64,000 nucleotides of DNA from Deltaproteobacteria bacterium. Lineage in GTDB: Bacteria; Desulfobacterota; Binatia; Binatales; Binataceae. The notes below the pieces were generated by a model. The model was not told where the DNA came from. It did not search any database and saw only the letters and a program-made list of their open reading frames with translations. The stretch covers positions 1 to 64,000 of the forward strand of contig JAKAVC010000138.1 in assembly GCA_021817345.1 (NCBI GenBank). The letters are read 5' to 3'. Numbering within the stretch: the stretch's first letter is position 1; each line of letters opens with the position of its first letter. Shown piece by piece: positions 1 through 9,589 of this stretch. Both the position numbers and the translations under genes were made by a program.

Positions 1-122
1 AGGAAGGCGCGGAAATCGACCAGGTCGCGGCCGTAGCCGGCTACCGTATTTCGTGAGGCTCTCGACGCTTTGGCCAGCGCCCTGATGAAGGCCTCGATCT
101 CGGGTTGCATCGCCTCGCGCAT
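1..122 (-). CDS. Tyrosine recombinase XerC/XerD-like, N-terminal fragment cut by window edge
   Basis: Reverse complement from ATG at 122 reads MREAMQPEIEAFIRALAKASRASRNTVAGYGRDLVDFRAF, resembling the SAM-like N-terminal core-binding domain of XerC/D (xxxLxxxxxxSxxTxxxYxRDLxxFxxF). Not in the ORF track because it runs off the edge. Confidence 0.6.
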   Translation of the reverse strand, partial: MREAMQPEIEAFIRALAKASRASRNTVAGYGRDLVDFRAF

Positions 123-238
123 CGTTAGTCCAATCGTTATGCTACATCAGTTATGGTATCAGCGGTGTTTCTGACGCAAAAGCATGGTCTTTGAGCGGGC
201 GTAGCGATTCTTCGCGAGACAGCCCCGGGGACGGGCAC

Positions 239-523
239 ATGAATTGCTGGCATTGTGGGCGTATCGTTGAAGTCGGCGAGCGAGTCGGCTTTCGGGATCA
301 TTGCCCGGGATGCGACCGGCCGCTTCATGTATGCAGAAACTGCGGATTTTACGACCCAACCTTCAACAACCAGTGCCGCGAGCCGATGGCCGAGCGGGTG
401 GTAGACAAAGAGCGGGCAAACTTTTGCGAATACTTTGTTCCGGGCAGGGAAGGCCGCGCCGGCGCGTCGTCGGGGTCGGCGGATCGCGCGGCGCTGGAAA
501 ATCTCTTCAAGAAAAAGGGCTGA
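239..523 (+). CDS. Small conserved zinc-ribbon-like protein (multiple CxxC motifs)
   Basis: From ATG 239: MNCWHCGRIVEVGERVGFRDHCPGCDRPLHVCRNCGFYDPTFNNQCREP...; CWHC, CPGC, CRNC pairs; directly upstream of glmU. Confidence 0.6.
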   Translation: MNCWHCGRIVEVGERVGFRDHCPGCDRPLHVCRNCGFYDPTFNNQCREPMAERVVDKERANFCEYFVPGREGRAGASSGSADRAALENLFKKKG

Positions 524-578
524 AAATTCCTAGCCTTTGGTTCAAGCGCCCGAGCGCCGTGGGATGCGCCGCTTCCTG

Positions 579-2009
579 ATGGAATCGCGAACTGCAGCTA
601 TCGTGCTTGCCGCGGGGCTCGGCACCAGGATGCGCTCCGAGCGAGCAAAAGTGCTGCACGAGCTCGGCGGCGAACCGATGCTCGCGCGGGTGATGCGGGC
701 GCTGGAGGCGCTCGGGCCCAACCCGCTCGTCCTCGTGCTCGGCCACCAGGCTGACGCCGCAAAAGATGCGGTACGGCGATACTGCCCGGATCTCGCCGTA
801 TCGTTCGCGCTTCAGCCGAAGCAGCGCGGCACGGGCGACGCCGCGCGATGCGGCCTCGGCGCGATAGCCGAGGACTTCCGCGGCGACGTCATCATTCTAT
901 ATGGCGACCTGCCGATGCTGACGCGGGAGACGCTCGGCGCGTTTCGCCGAGCGCATCGCGAGGCCGCCTCCAAGCTCTCGTTCATAACCGTGCGATTGCC
1001 CGACGGCGGGGCCTACGGGCGCGTGCTGCGTGACAAAAGCGGTGAGGTCGAGGCGATCGTCGAAGCGCGCGACGCCAACTCCGAGCAGCGCGCGATAACC
1101 GAAATCAATACCGGTGTTTACCTGGTGGACGCGGCGCTGCTTCGCGCCGTGCTTTCGGAAATAACCGCCGACAACGCGCAGCGTGAGTACTACCTCACGG
1201 ACATTATCGCTATCGCCCGAAAGCGCGGCGTGCGCGTGTTCGGATGGCGCGCGGAGCGAGCGGAGGAATTCGCCGGAGTCAACTCGCGCGAGGAGCTGGC
1301 ACAGATGGAAGCGCGGATTCGCGAGACGGTCAACAGGAAACTGATGGCGGCGGGCGTGACGCTCATCGATCCGCCGACCGCCTATATCTCGGAGCAGGCC
1401 GAGATCGGCCCGGACACGACGATCGGACCCAACGTCCAGATTCTCGGGCGATGCAGGATCGGCAGGGGCGTCATAATCGAGGGGACGGCGTGGCTCAGCA
1501 ACGTCACGCTCGGCGACCGCTCGCATCTGAAGCTCGGGGTGCGCGCCGAAGACTGCACGATAGGCCCCGAATGCGAGATCGGCCCGTTCGCCAACCTGCG
1601 CGCGGGCACCGAACTCGAAGGCCGCAACCGGGTCGGGAATTTCGTCGAGACCAAGAAGGCGCGGCTTGGCCGCGGCACCAAGGCAAGCCATCTGAGCTAC
1701 CTTGGCGACGCCGTGATCGGGAGCGGCACCAATATCGGGTGCGGTGTTATCACCGTAAATTACGACGGTTACGACAAGCATGGGACGCGTATCGGCGACC
1801 GATGCATGGTCGGGTGCGACTCGCAGTTTGTGGCTCCCGTCAAGGTCGGCAACGACGTGTATGTCGCGTCTGGCACAACGATCGTGCGCGACGTGCCGGA
1901 CGGTTCGCTCGTCCTGTCGCATCATCCGCAGGCCGAGAAACCCGGATGGATGGAAGCGTTTCATAAACGCCACGCGGGCCGCGCCAGGTGGTGGGAAGAG
2001 AAACATTGA
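579..2009 (+). CDS. glmU: Bifunctional UDP-N-acetylglucosamine pyrophosphorylase / glucosamine-1-phosphate N-acetyltransferase
   Basis: N-terminal AAIVLAAGLGTRMRSERAKVLHELGG nucleotidyltransferase motif and C-terminal left-handed beta-helix hexapeptide repeats (NFVETKKARLGRGTKASHLSYLGDAVIG). Confidence 0.97.
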   Translation: MESRTAAIVLAAGLGTRMRSERAKVLHELGGEPMLARVMRALEALGPNPLVLVLGHQADAAKDAVRRYCPDLAVSFALQPKQRGTGDAARCGLGAIAEDFRGDVIILYGDLPMLTRETLGAFRRAHREAASKLSFITVRLPDGGAYGRVLRDKSGEVEAIVEARDANSEQRAITEINTGVYLVDAALLRAVLSEITADNAQREYYLTDIIAIARKRGVRVFGWRAERAEEFAGVNSREELAQMEARIRETVNRKLMAAGVTLIDPPTAYISEQAEIGPDTTIGPNVQILGRCRIGRGVIIEGTAWLSNVTLGDRSHLKLGVRAEDCTIGPECEIGPFANLRAGTELEGRNRVGNFVETKKARLGRGTKASHLSYLGDAVIGSGTNIGCGVITVNYDGYDKHGTRIGDRCMVGCDSQFVAPVKVGNDVYVASGTTIVRDVPDGSLVLSHHPQAEKPGWMEAFHKRHAGRARWWEEKH

Positions 2010-2094
2010 TACGACTTGGGCGATCGGACAGAATCATTGCAGTTGCACGGTAACCCTGGAGAAACCCGGGAGGTAACGCCCTAACACGATAGAG

Positions 2095-2285
2095 TCACGG
2101 AGAGTAGCGCCAGGACTCGCTCACGCGAGTTGACGAGGTGGAAGCTTATCGAACAATTCGGCGGATGGCTTCCCGGTGCCACGATCGTCAGAGACGGACA
2201 AACCGAGCGGGCGACCGCGCGACAATAACCGTCTCAAGTGGTGGAGCGTAATGCTCCAGAGTGACCTTCCTAAACTCTCCCGAAA
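2095..2285 (+). ncRNA. glmS ribozyme (glucosamine-6-phosphate-activated self-cleaving ribozyme) in glmS 5' leader
   Basis: Blocks AGCGCCAG / (ACTCGC..GCGAGT hairpin) / TTGACGAGG / AAGCTTATCGAA / ATTCGGCGGATGGCTTCCCGG match the remembered glmS ribozyme core order and spacing, followed by AGACGG..CCGTCT and TGGAGC..GCTCCA helices, immediately upstream of glmS. Predicted cleavage between A2106 and G2107. Confidence 0.9.
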
Positions 2286-2378
2286 AGAAACCTGACCCAG
2301 GCGGGCGCGACGACCGGTTCGCGCGGCTTGCCAAATCGCAACCCGCGGCTAAAGCGCCGCGCAAGGGAGAGCATCGTC

Positions 2379-4211
2379 ATGTGTGGAATCGTCGGATACG
2401 TGGGAGCGCAGGAAGCATATCCAATCCTGGTGGGCGGACTTAAACGCCTGGAATACCGCGGCTACGACTCGGCCGGAATCGCAACTCTTGACGCCGGCAA
2501 CAGGCTTGAAGTTCGCCGCGCGGTGGGAAAACTCGAAAACCTGCGCAAGCTCGTCGAACATTCTCCGCTCACCGGGCATATCGGAATCGGGCACACGCGA
2601 TGGGCCACGCACGGACGGCCCTCCGAGCAGAACGCCCATCCGCATCAGGCTGGCCCCGTCGCGGTAATCCATAACGGAATCGTCGAGAATTTTATCGAGC
2701 TTCGCGCCGAGCTCGTCCGCCGCGGGCACAAGCTCAAGTCCGAAACCGACAGTGAGCTTATCTCGCACCTGGTCGAGGAAAACGTCAAAAGCGGACTTGC
2801 GCTGACCGACGCGGTGCGCCGCGCGGTGCGCGAATTGCGCGGCTCGTTTTCGATCGTCGTGCTCTCGGAGACCGAGCCGGCCAAGCTGGTCGCGGCCAAA
2901 ACCGCAACCCCGCTCGTCGTCGGCCTTGGCGAGGGCGAGAACTTCGTCGCCTCCGACATCCCGGCGCTGCTCGAACATACTCGGCGCACAATCGTGCTCG
3001 AGGACGGCGAAATCGCCGAACTCGGCCGCGACGGCGTCCGCCTGATGAAGTTCGACGGCACCCCCGTCCATCGCGAACCCCGCATCATCCAATGGGACGC
3101 GGCACGCGCCAGCAAGGGCGGCTACCGGCATTTCCTGCGCAAGGAGATCGACGAACAGCCGCAGGCGTGGATCGACACGATGGCGGGGCGGGCGACGCCG
3201 GCGTCGTCGCGGGTCGCGTTCGAGACCGAGCTTCTGCCGCCGGGCGGCGCTGAGAGCGTGAAGCGAATCGTGATGGTGGCGGCGGGAGCGTCGTGGATCA
3301 CGTCGCTAATCGGCAAATTCATAATCGAGCAGGTCTGCGCAATCCCGGTCGAGGTCGATTACTCCGGCGAGTTCCGCTATCGGCGTCCGCCGCTCGGACC
3401 GGGCACCGTGGTGTTCGCGGTTTCGCAGTCGGGTGAAACGGCGGATACGCTGGCCGCGACCGAAGAGGTCGTGGCGCGAGGCGCGCACGCGATCGCGCTC
3501 ACCAACACGCTGGATTCCTCGATCGCGCGCCGGGCGCATGCGCAGCTCTATACGCGATGCAGTCCCGAAATAAGCGTCACGACGACCAAGTGCTTTACCA
3601 CCCAGATCGAATCGTATTTCCTGTTCGCGATTCACCTGGCGATGAGGCTCGGGCGGCTCTCGGAGCAGGAAGCCGGCGCGCTTTTGAAGCCGGCGTTTTT
3701 GATCCCCAGCCAGATCGAGAGCGTGATCGCGCTCGAACCCGCGATCCGCGCGATCGCGCGCAAGTACGCGCTGGCGAGCGACTTTCTCTATATCGCAAGA
3801 GGCATCAATTACCCGGTCGCGCTCGAAGGAGCACTCAAGCTCAAGGAGATTTCCTATATCCACGCCGAAGGTTATTCGGCCAGCGAGATGAAGCACGGGC
3901 CGATCGCGCTGATCGACGAGCGGATGCCGGTCGTGGTGATAATTCCGAACGACGAGCTGTTCGAGAAGACGCTCTCGAACATGAAAGAGGTCGAGACGCG
4001 CAACGGGCGGATAATCGCGCTGACCAACCGCCGAACGCCCGAACTCGAAGCGATCGCGTCCGACATAATCGAAGTGCCGGAGACAAGCCCCCTGCTGACA
4101 CCGGTGCTGATGACGGTTCCGCTCCAGTTGCTCGCGTACCATATCGCGGTTGAGCGCGGGACCGACGTCGATCAGCCGCGAAACCTCGCCAAGTCGGTCA
4201 CGGTGGAGTGA
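2379..4211 (+). CDS. glmS: Glutamine--fructose-6-phosphate aminotransferase (isomerizing)
   Basis: MCGIVGYVGAQEAYPILVGGLKRLEYRGYDSAG N-terminal Ntn amidotransferase, SIS domains, C-terminal NLAKSVTVE. ATG at 2379 gives the mature Cys2 start. Confidence 0.98.
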   Translation: MCGIVGYVGAQEAYPILVGGLKRLEYRGYDSAGIATLDAGNRLEVRRAVGKLENLRKLVEHSPLTGHIGIGHTRWATHGRPSEQNAHPHQAGPVAVIHNGIVENFIELRAELVRRGHKLKSETDSELISHLVEENVKSGLALTDAVRRAVRELRGSFSIVVLSETEPAKLVAAKTATPLVVGLGEGENFVASDIPALLEHTRRTIVLEDGEIAELGRDGVRLMKFDGTPVHREPRIIQWDAARASKGGYRHFLRKEIDEQPQAWIDTMAGRATPASSRVAFETELLPPGGAESVKRIVMVAAGASWITSLIGKFIIEQVCAIPVEVDYSGEFRYRRPPLGPGTVVFAVSQSGETADTLAATEEVVARGAHAIALTNTLDSSIARRAHAQLYTRCSPEISVTTTKCFTTQIESYFLFAIHLAMRLGRLSEQEAGALLKPAFLIPSQIESVIALEPAIRAIARKYALASDFLYIARGINYPVALEGALKLKEISYIHAEGYSASEMKHGPIALIDERMPVVVIIPNDELFEKTLSNMKEVETRNGRIIALTNRRTPELEAIASDIIEVPETSPLLTPVLMTVPLQLLAYHIAVERGTDVDQPRNLAKSVTVE

Positions 4212-4262
4212 GCGCGGGCATCCGGACGTGCGGCGTCGCCCGCGGTTCGGCCGCGTTTGAGC

Positions 4263-4299
4263 AAAAAAATCGGCGCGGGTCGCCGGACGATCCGCGCCG
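4263..4299 (-). terminator. Rho-independent terminator downstream of first DUF1329 gene
   Basis: Stem CGGCGCGG(4271-4278)/CCGCGCCG(4292-4299); read on minus strand it is followed by ATTTTTTT. Confidence 0.7.
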
Positions 4300-4328
4300 A
4301 AATGGTTCAGCAAAAGGCCCTGGGCGGC

Positions 4329-5651
4329 TCAAGGAGCCGCCGCCACCATCGCACGCACCGTGCAGAAGTCCTTGTCCACCGCGCCCATGTTGATGTACCA
4401 GCATTCGCGCTCGGGCGTATGCTGCCCCGGCAGGTAGCACATCGTGGAGATTCCGCTCTGGACGTCCACGCGGTCGGAGCCGACCACGAATTCGCGCTTG
4501 AACGGGTAGATCGCGACGCGCGCGTCAGGAACCGGGCGGTCACGATAGGTCAGCCAGAATATGTTTGAACGCCAGAGCTGGCCGTTGCGATCGTAGCCAT
4601 CCACGGCCGGCGGGAACCAGCATTCGCTGTCGATATAGAGCACGCTCTTGCTGTCGAGCGCGTCACCGGCCTTTCCAAGACTGCGTCGCGGCGTCGCTTC
4701 CACGATATATGCGTCGCGAGTCTCCCAGTTGTCCGGGCATGCGCTCGCGCCGCCGTCGTGTGGGCAAGTCGCCTCGGGCGAATATTTGGCGTGCACGCAG
4801 AACAGCATGTTCTTCTCGCCCAGAAATCGATAGTTGTAAAACTCGACCTTGGGATTGAAGCCCGAGTAATGGTCGGGATCGAACGACTGCGTTCCGGTTG
4901 CGGAACTCAGGATGGACTCGTTGAGCCGGCGCACCCGCCGCACGCCCGGATTCCACGTCCACGCGTCATCGCCACGCTTGGGGTCGCCGTAGCGGAAGCG
5001 GATGAGGCCCTCGCCGCGCGAATCCTCCGGCGCGAGAATCGGGTAAAGCGCGAACAGCCATACGCGATTGGTCTTCTTGTAATCGGGATCGATCGGAACA
5101 GGCTCGACCTCGGTGCGTCCGACCAGGTTGTAACCAGCGTAATGCCCGACCCAGATCTCGTTGATGATGCGCTGGGAGCCGCCGGGATTGACGCGCTGAT
5201 ACTGGCAGTCAAAGAAGCGCAGATCGTAATCGTCGGTCGAGATCGGCCGGAACACGTTGTTCCAGATGATCTTGGTCGCAATATATGGATCGTTGGTGTC
5301 AAGCAGCGGGAACGGCTGACCCGCAACGTAACCAATCAGACTCCTATGGTCGGCGCTGAGACGCACCTGCGAGGAGTACTTCTCGGTCGCATCTTTATAC
5401 GGCGGCGGCCAGTCGATTTCCTGGTGCGGCACGATGTCCATCCACATGCCATGCTGCACCATGTAATACACGCCGGGCGATACCAGGCCCTTAACCTTGG
5501 ACGCATTCTTCGGCGTGATAACGTCCCCGGGCTTGACCTGCGCCCGGGCGACGAGCGCGCCGACGAAAACCACGAGGCAAAAGGCGAAAGCGCCCACGAA
5601 GGCCTTCCGAACCCGTTCCAACATCGCGATGAACCCCCTCCCCGGAACCAA
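4329..5651 (-). CDS. DUF1329 family exported protein (copy 1)
   Basis: Signal peptide (AFCLVVFVGALVARAQ) then KPGDVITPKNASKVKGLVSPGVYYMVQHGM, resembling the DUF1329 family; internal ATG at 5624 is a plausible start. About 80-90% similar by eye to the ORF at 5832-7130. Confidence 0.75.
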   Translation of the reverse strand: MVPGRGFIAMLERVRKAFVGAFAFCLVVFVGALVARAQVKPGDVITPKNASKVKGLVSPGVYYMVQHGMWMDIVPHQEIDWPPPYKDATEKYSSQVRLSADHRSLIGYVAGQPFPLLDTNDPYIATKIIWNNVFRPISTDDYDLRFFDCQYQRVNPGGSQRIINEIWVGHYAGYNLVGRTEVEPVPIDPDYKKTNRVWLFALYPILAPEDSRGEGLIRFRYGDPKRGDDAWTWNPGVRRVRRLNESILSSATGTQSFDPDHYSGFNPKVEFYNYRFLGEKNMLFCVHAKYSPEATCPHDGGASACPDNWETRDAYIVEATPRRSLGKAGDALDSKSVLYIDSECWFPPAVDGYDRNGQLWRSNIFWLTYRDRPVPDARVAIYPFKREFVVGSDRVDVQSGISTMCYLPGQHTPERECWYINMGAVDKDFCTVRAMVAAAP

Positions 5652-5681
5652 ATGTTCACACTTTTTCCAACAACTCAGCTT

Positions 5682-5692
5682 ATGATGTCAAG
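5682..5692 (-). promoter_or_regulatory. Putative -35 region (CTTGACATCAT) of DUF1329 copy 1
   Basis: Reverse complement contains consensus TTGACA; the same 11-mer atgatgtcaag occurs upstream of copy 2 at a similar distance. Confidence 0.4.
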
Positions 5693-5748
5693 GGTAAAAG
5701 AGCGGACTTAAAAAATGGAAGCTTCCCTGGGAGTATGAGGTTGGGCTC

Positions 5749-5791
5749 CAAAAACAAAACGCGGGCAGCGCCAGAAAGCGGCGTCGCCCGC
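5749..5791 (-). terminator. Rho-independent terminator downstream of second DUF1329 gene
   Basis: GCGGGC(5761-5766)/GCCCGC(5786-5791) stem with inner paired segment; minus-strand tail GTTTTGTTTTTGG. Confidence 0.65.
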
Positions 5792-5831
5792 GGATGTCAT
5801 ACGGAATGATGGCGCGGAATTCGGCCTTTTC

Positions 5832-7130
5832 TTATGGAGCCGCCGCCACCATCGCGCGCACCGTGCAGAAGTCCTTGTCGACCGCGCCCATGTTGATGTA
5901 CCAGCACTCGCGCTCGGGAGTGTGCTGTCCCGGCAGGTAGCACATGGTGGAATCCCCGGCCTGCTCGTCCACTCGCGCCGCTCCCACCACGAATTCGCGC
6001 TTGAACGGATAGATCGCCACGCGCGCGTCAGGCACCGGGCGGTCGCGATAGGTCAGGAAGTAGATATTCGCGCGCCACAGCTTCCCGCTTCGATCGTAGC
6101 CGTCCACGCACGGCGGGAACCACACTTCCGAGTCGATGTAAACGACGCTCTTGCTGTCGAGCGCGCCGCCCGCCTTTCCAAGCTTGCGTCGCGGCGTCGC
6201 CTCCACGATATAGACGTGGCGCATCTCCCAGTCCTCGGGGCACACGGTTGCGCCGCCGTCGTGCGCACAGGTCAGTTCGGGCGAGTATCTCGCGTGCACG
6301 CATAGCAGCATGTCCTTCTCGCCAAGGTAGCGGTAGTTGTAAAACTCGACCTTGGGGTTGAAGCCAGAGTAATGATCCGGATCGAAAGTCTGGGTCCCCG
6401 TGGCTGAACTCAGGATCGCCTCGTTGAGCCGCCGCACCCGCCGGACACCCGGATTCCACGTCCACGCGTCATCGCCGCGCTTGGGGTCGCCGTAGCGAAA
6501 ACGGATCAGGCCGACGCCCCGCGAATCCTCGGGCGCAAGCACCGGATACAGTGCGAAAAGCCATACGCGGTTGGTTACCTTGTAGTCGGGGTCGATCGGA
6601 AGCGGTTCGACCTCCGTTCGCCCGACTTCGTCGTAGCCTGCGTAATGCCCGACCCAGATGTCGTTGATCACGCGATGCGAGCCGCCCGGATTCACGTACT
6701 GGTACTCGCAGTCGTAGAAACGCAGGTCGTAGTCATCGGTCGAGATCGGCCGGAACACATTGTTCCAGATGACCTTGGTCGCGATATTCGGATCGTTCTG
6801 GTCGAGCAGCGGAAACGGCTGACCGGCCACATAGCCGACCAGGCTCCGATGGTCGGCGCTCAGGCGCACCTGCGAGGAGTACTTCTCGGTCGCGTCCTTG
6901 AACGGAGGCGGCCAGTCGATCACCCTGTGCGGCACGACGTTTATCCACATGCCGCGCTGGACCATGTAATAAACGCCTGGCGACACCAGGTTTTTCACTT
7001 TCGCCGCGTTCTTTGGAGTGATTAAGTCACCGGGCTTGACCTGGGCTCTTGCGGCAATTGCGAAAACGAATAGAACCGAGCAGGCGACGACGCCCGCCAT
7101 CAGCTTTCGGGCCCCTTGCGGCATTGGCAT
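5832..7130 (-). CDS. DUF1329 family exported protein (copy 2)
   Basis: MPMPQGARKLMAGVVACSVLFVFAIAARAQVKPGDLITPKNAAKVKNLVSPGVYYMVQRGMW; close paralogue of adjacent ORF. Confidence 0.75.
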   Translation of the reverse strand: MPMPQGARKLMAGVVACSVLFVFAIAARAQVKPGDLITPKNAAKVKNLVSPGVYYMVQRGMWINVVPHRVIDWPPPFKDATEKYSSQVRLSADHRSLVGYVAGQPFPLLDQNDPNIATKVIWNNVFRPISTDDYDLRFYDCEYQYVNPGGSHRVINDIWVGHYAGYDEVGRTEVEPLPIDPDYKVTNRVWLFALYPVLAPEDSRGVGLIRFRYGDPKRGDDAWTWNPGVRRVRRLNEAILSSATGTQTFDPDHYSGFNPKVEFYNYRYLGEKDMLLCVHARYSPELTCAHDGGATVCPEDWEMRHVYIVEATPRRKLGKAGGALDSKSVVYIDSEVWFPPCVDGYDRSGKLWRANIYFLTYRDRPVPDARVAIYPFKREFVVGAARVDEQAGDSTMCYLPGQHTPERECWYINMGAVDKDFCTVRAMVAAAP

Positions 7131-7181
7131 TAAACCTCCCCCGAGGATTAACGTGACACAACTACTGCGCCAATTTCACTA

Positions 7182-7192
7182 ATGATGTCAAG
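7182..7192 (-). promoter_or_regulatory. Putative -35 region (CTTGACATCAT) of DUF1329 copy 2
   Basis: Identical 11-mer atgatgtcaag as at 5682-5692. Confidence 0.4.
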
Positions 7193-7440
7193 AGTGAAGG
7201 CGCGGGAAAAGATGGCCCAGTTGGCGGAGAAGTTTTATAGCGGCAAAGTGCGGGCGAGCGCGGCCCCGCAGGTCGTTGGGCTCGGCCACGTCGAACGACT
7301 TGTTGCCGACTATGACCCGATTATGCGCTCGGGTGATGCCCCATCGCGTCGAAGCCTCCCCACGCGCCGCGCGCGGATCGCTCGTCCTCAAATCGTGGAG
7401 TCGCCGCCCGCCGGAATTCGCCGGAGGATGACCGGCGCGA

Positions 7441-9573
7441 TTACTCGTAACGCAGCGCTTCGATCGGATTCAGCATCGAGGCCTTGCGCGCCGGATAGAA
7501 GCCGAAGAACATTCCCACTGCGGCCGCGAACACGAACCCGCCGAAAATTGCCGTCGGCGAGACCAGCGTCGGCCATCCCGCGACCATCGAGAGCAGCTTC
7601 GAGCAAAGAATTCCCAGCGCCGCGCCCGCCAGCCCGCCAAGCACACTGAGCAGCGTCGCCTCGACCAGGAACTGAAGCAGGATATGGATTCGCCGCGCGC
7701 CGACCGCCATCCGGATTCCGATCTCGCGGGTTCGCTCGGTCACCGAGACCAGCATGATATTCATGATCCCGATTCCGCCCACGATGAGCGAGATCGAAGC
7801 GACCGCGGCCAGCAGCAGCGTCATCACGCGGCTTGCGCTCTCGGAGGCCTGCGCGATCTCGGCGAGGCTTCGCACTGTAAAGTCGTCATCCTGGCCGGGC
7901 TGAATGTGATGCCGCCGATGGAGGATTTGCTCGATTTGCTTCTGCACCGCCGGCACCGCCGCGGCGCTTTGCGCCTTGACGAAAATGATGTTGACGACAC
8001 CGGAGATCTTAGGCGGGCCCCCGAACGGGCTGATAATCGCGGCGCTCGACTGATAGGCGGGGTTGTTGGCGGTCCAGATCGGCACCCCGATATAGGGATT
8101 GAGAACGGGATTGGTCGATCCCGTGACCGTTGACGGGACGGTCGCGGTCACCTGCGAAGTGCCGAGCACCTTTCGTTCGGCCGTGTTGAACGGAATCAGC
8201 ACCACGTCGTCCTGATCCTGCCCCCAGGAGGATTGGCCCTTGGGCGCAAGCACCCCGATGACACGCAGCGGAAAGTTCTTGACGCGGACAATTGCGCCGA
8301 TCGGATTGTCATTCTGTCCGAAGAGGTTTCGCACCACGGTCTGTCCGAGCAGGCATACCGGAGCCGCGCGCCGGCTCTCCTGCCAGGTAAACGCGCGGCC
8401 CGCCGCGACCGGCCAGTCGCGAATCGGCAGATAGGCCGGGGTAACGCCGTTGATACTGGTACTCCAGTTGCGATTGCCGCTGACGACCTGCGCGATTTGC
8501 CGATCCGAGTAGCTCACATAGGCCACCCCGCGGGCTTCCTTCCTGATCGCCTGCGCGTCGCCCACCGTGAGCGTGGAAGCGCTGCCGAGTCCCGCGCGCA
8601 CCCCAGCCGAGGTGGTCGCGCCGGGAAGCACCACCAGCAGATTGGTGCCGAGGCTCTGGATCTGCGCCTGCACCGACGCGCGCGCTCCGTTGCCCACCGC
8701 GACCATCGCGATTACCGCCGCAACGCCGATAAAAATCCCGAGCATCGTGAGCGCCGAGCGGGTCTTGTTGCGCCTAAGCGCGCGCGCGGCAGCGTTCAGC
8801 GCCATCGACCCGAACGTCGTCCAGTCCTTTTCGGCAGGTTTTGCCACCGCCGCGGGCGCAGGTGCGGCCGCTGTCAATGCAGGTGCGGCGGTACGGCGCG
8901 TATCGGAAATCACCTTGCCGTCGCGGAAGGTCACCACCCGGTCGGCGTACTCGGAAATGTCGGGGTCATGGGTCACGACAATCACGGTCAAACCCTGCTC
9001 GCGATTCAGACGCCGCAGAATCTCCATGATCTCGCTCGAATTGCGCGAATCGAGGTTGCCCGTCGGCTCGTCGGCAAGCAGGATAGCCGGCTGATTGATG
9101 AGCGCCCGCGCGATCGCAACACGCTGCTGCTGGCCGCCGGAGAGCTGACTCGGCGCATTCCGCTCGCGCCCGCCCAGCCCGAGAGTCTCGATGAGTTCAG
9201 CGGCTCGCCTTTCTCCCTCCGGTGTCCATCCCGAGTAGAAAAGCGGCAGTTCGACGTTTTCGATCGCGCTGGTGCGGGCGAGCAGATTGAAGTTCTGAAA
9301 AACGAACCCGATCCGACGGCTTCTAACGTCGGCCAGCGCGTTCTCGTCGAGCGAGGCGACATCCACCCCTTCCAGCAGATAACGGCCGCCGGTCGGACGG
9401 TCCAGGCATCCGAGGATATTCATCAGAGTCGTCTTGCCCGACCCCGAAGCGCCCATTATCGCGACGAACTCACCCTGCTCGATCACCAGATCGACGCCGT
9501 CGAGCGCGTTGACCTCGACTTCGCCGAGCCGGTAAACCTTTTTCAGGCCGACTATTTCGATAACCCTGTTCAT
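7441..9573 (-). CDS. macB: MacB-type ABC transporter, ATPase fused to FtsX-like permease
   Basis: Walker A GASGSGKTT, signature LSGGQQQRVAIARAL, C-terminal FtsX permease (MLLAAVASISLIVGGIGIMNIMLVSVTERTREIGIRMAVGAR). Confidence 0.9.
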   Translation of the reverse strand: MNRVIEIVGLKKVYRLGEVEVNALDGVDLVIEQGEFVAIMGASGSGKTTLMNILGCLDRPTGGRYLLEGVDVASLDENALADVRSRRIGFVFQNFNLLARTSAIENVELPLFYSGWTPEGERRAAELIETLGLGGRERNAPSQLSGGQQQRVAIARALINQPAILLADEPTGNLDSRNSSEIMEILRRLNREQGLTVIVVTHDPDISEYADRVVTFRDGKVISDTRRTAAPALTAAAPAPAAVAKPAEKDWTTFGSMALNAAARALRRNKTRSALTMLGIFIGVAAVIAMVAVGNGARASVQAQIQSLGTNLLVVLPGATTSAGVRAGLGSASTLTVGDAQAIRKEARGVAYVSYSDRQIAQVVSGNRNWSTSINGVTPAYLPIRDWPVAAGRAFTWQESRRAAPVCLLGQTVVRNLFGQNDNPIGAIVRVKNFPLRVIGVLAPKGQSSWGQDQDDVVLIPFNTAERKVLGTSQVTATVPSTVTGSTNPVLNPYIGVPIWTANNPAYQSSAAIISPFGGPPKISGVVNIIFVKAQSAAAVPAVQKQIEQILHRRHHIQPGQDDDFTVRSLAEIAQASESASRVMTLLLAAVASISLIVGGIGIMNIMLVSVTERTREIGIRMAVGARRIHILLQFLVEATLLSVLGGLAGAALGILCSKLLSMVAGWPTLVSPTAIFGGFVFAAAVGMFFGFYPARKASMLNPIEALRYE

Positions 9574-9589
9574 CGCACGCCCGGAACCA

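Noticed and set aside
897-2006. 369-aa ORF antisense to glmU
   Set aside because: Shadow of a well-supported gene.
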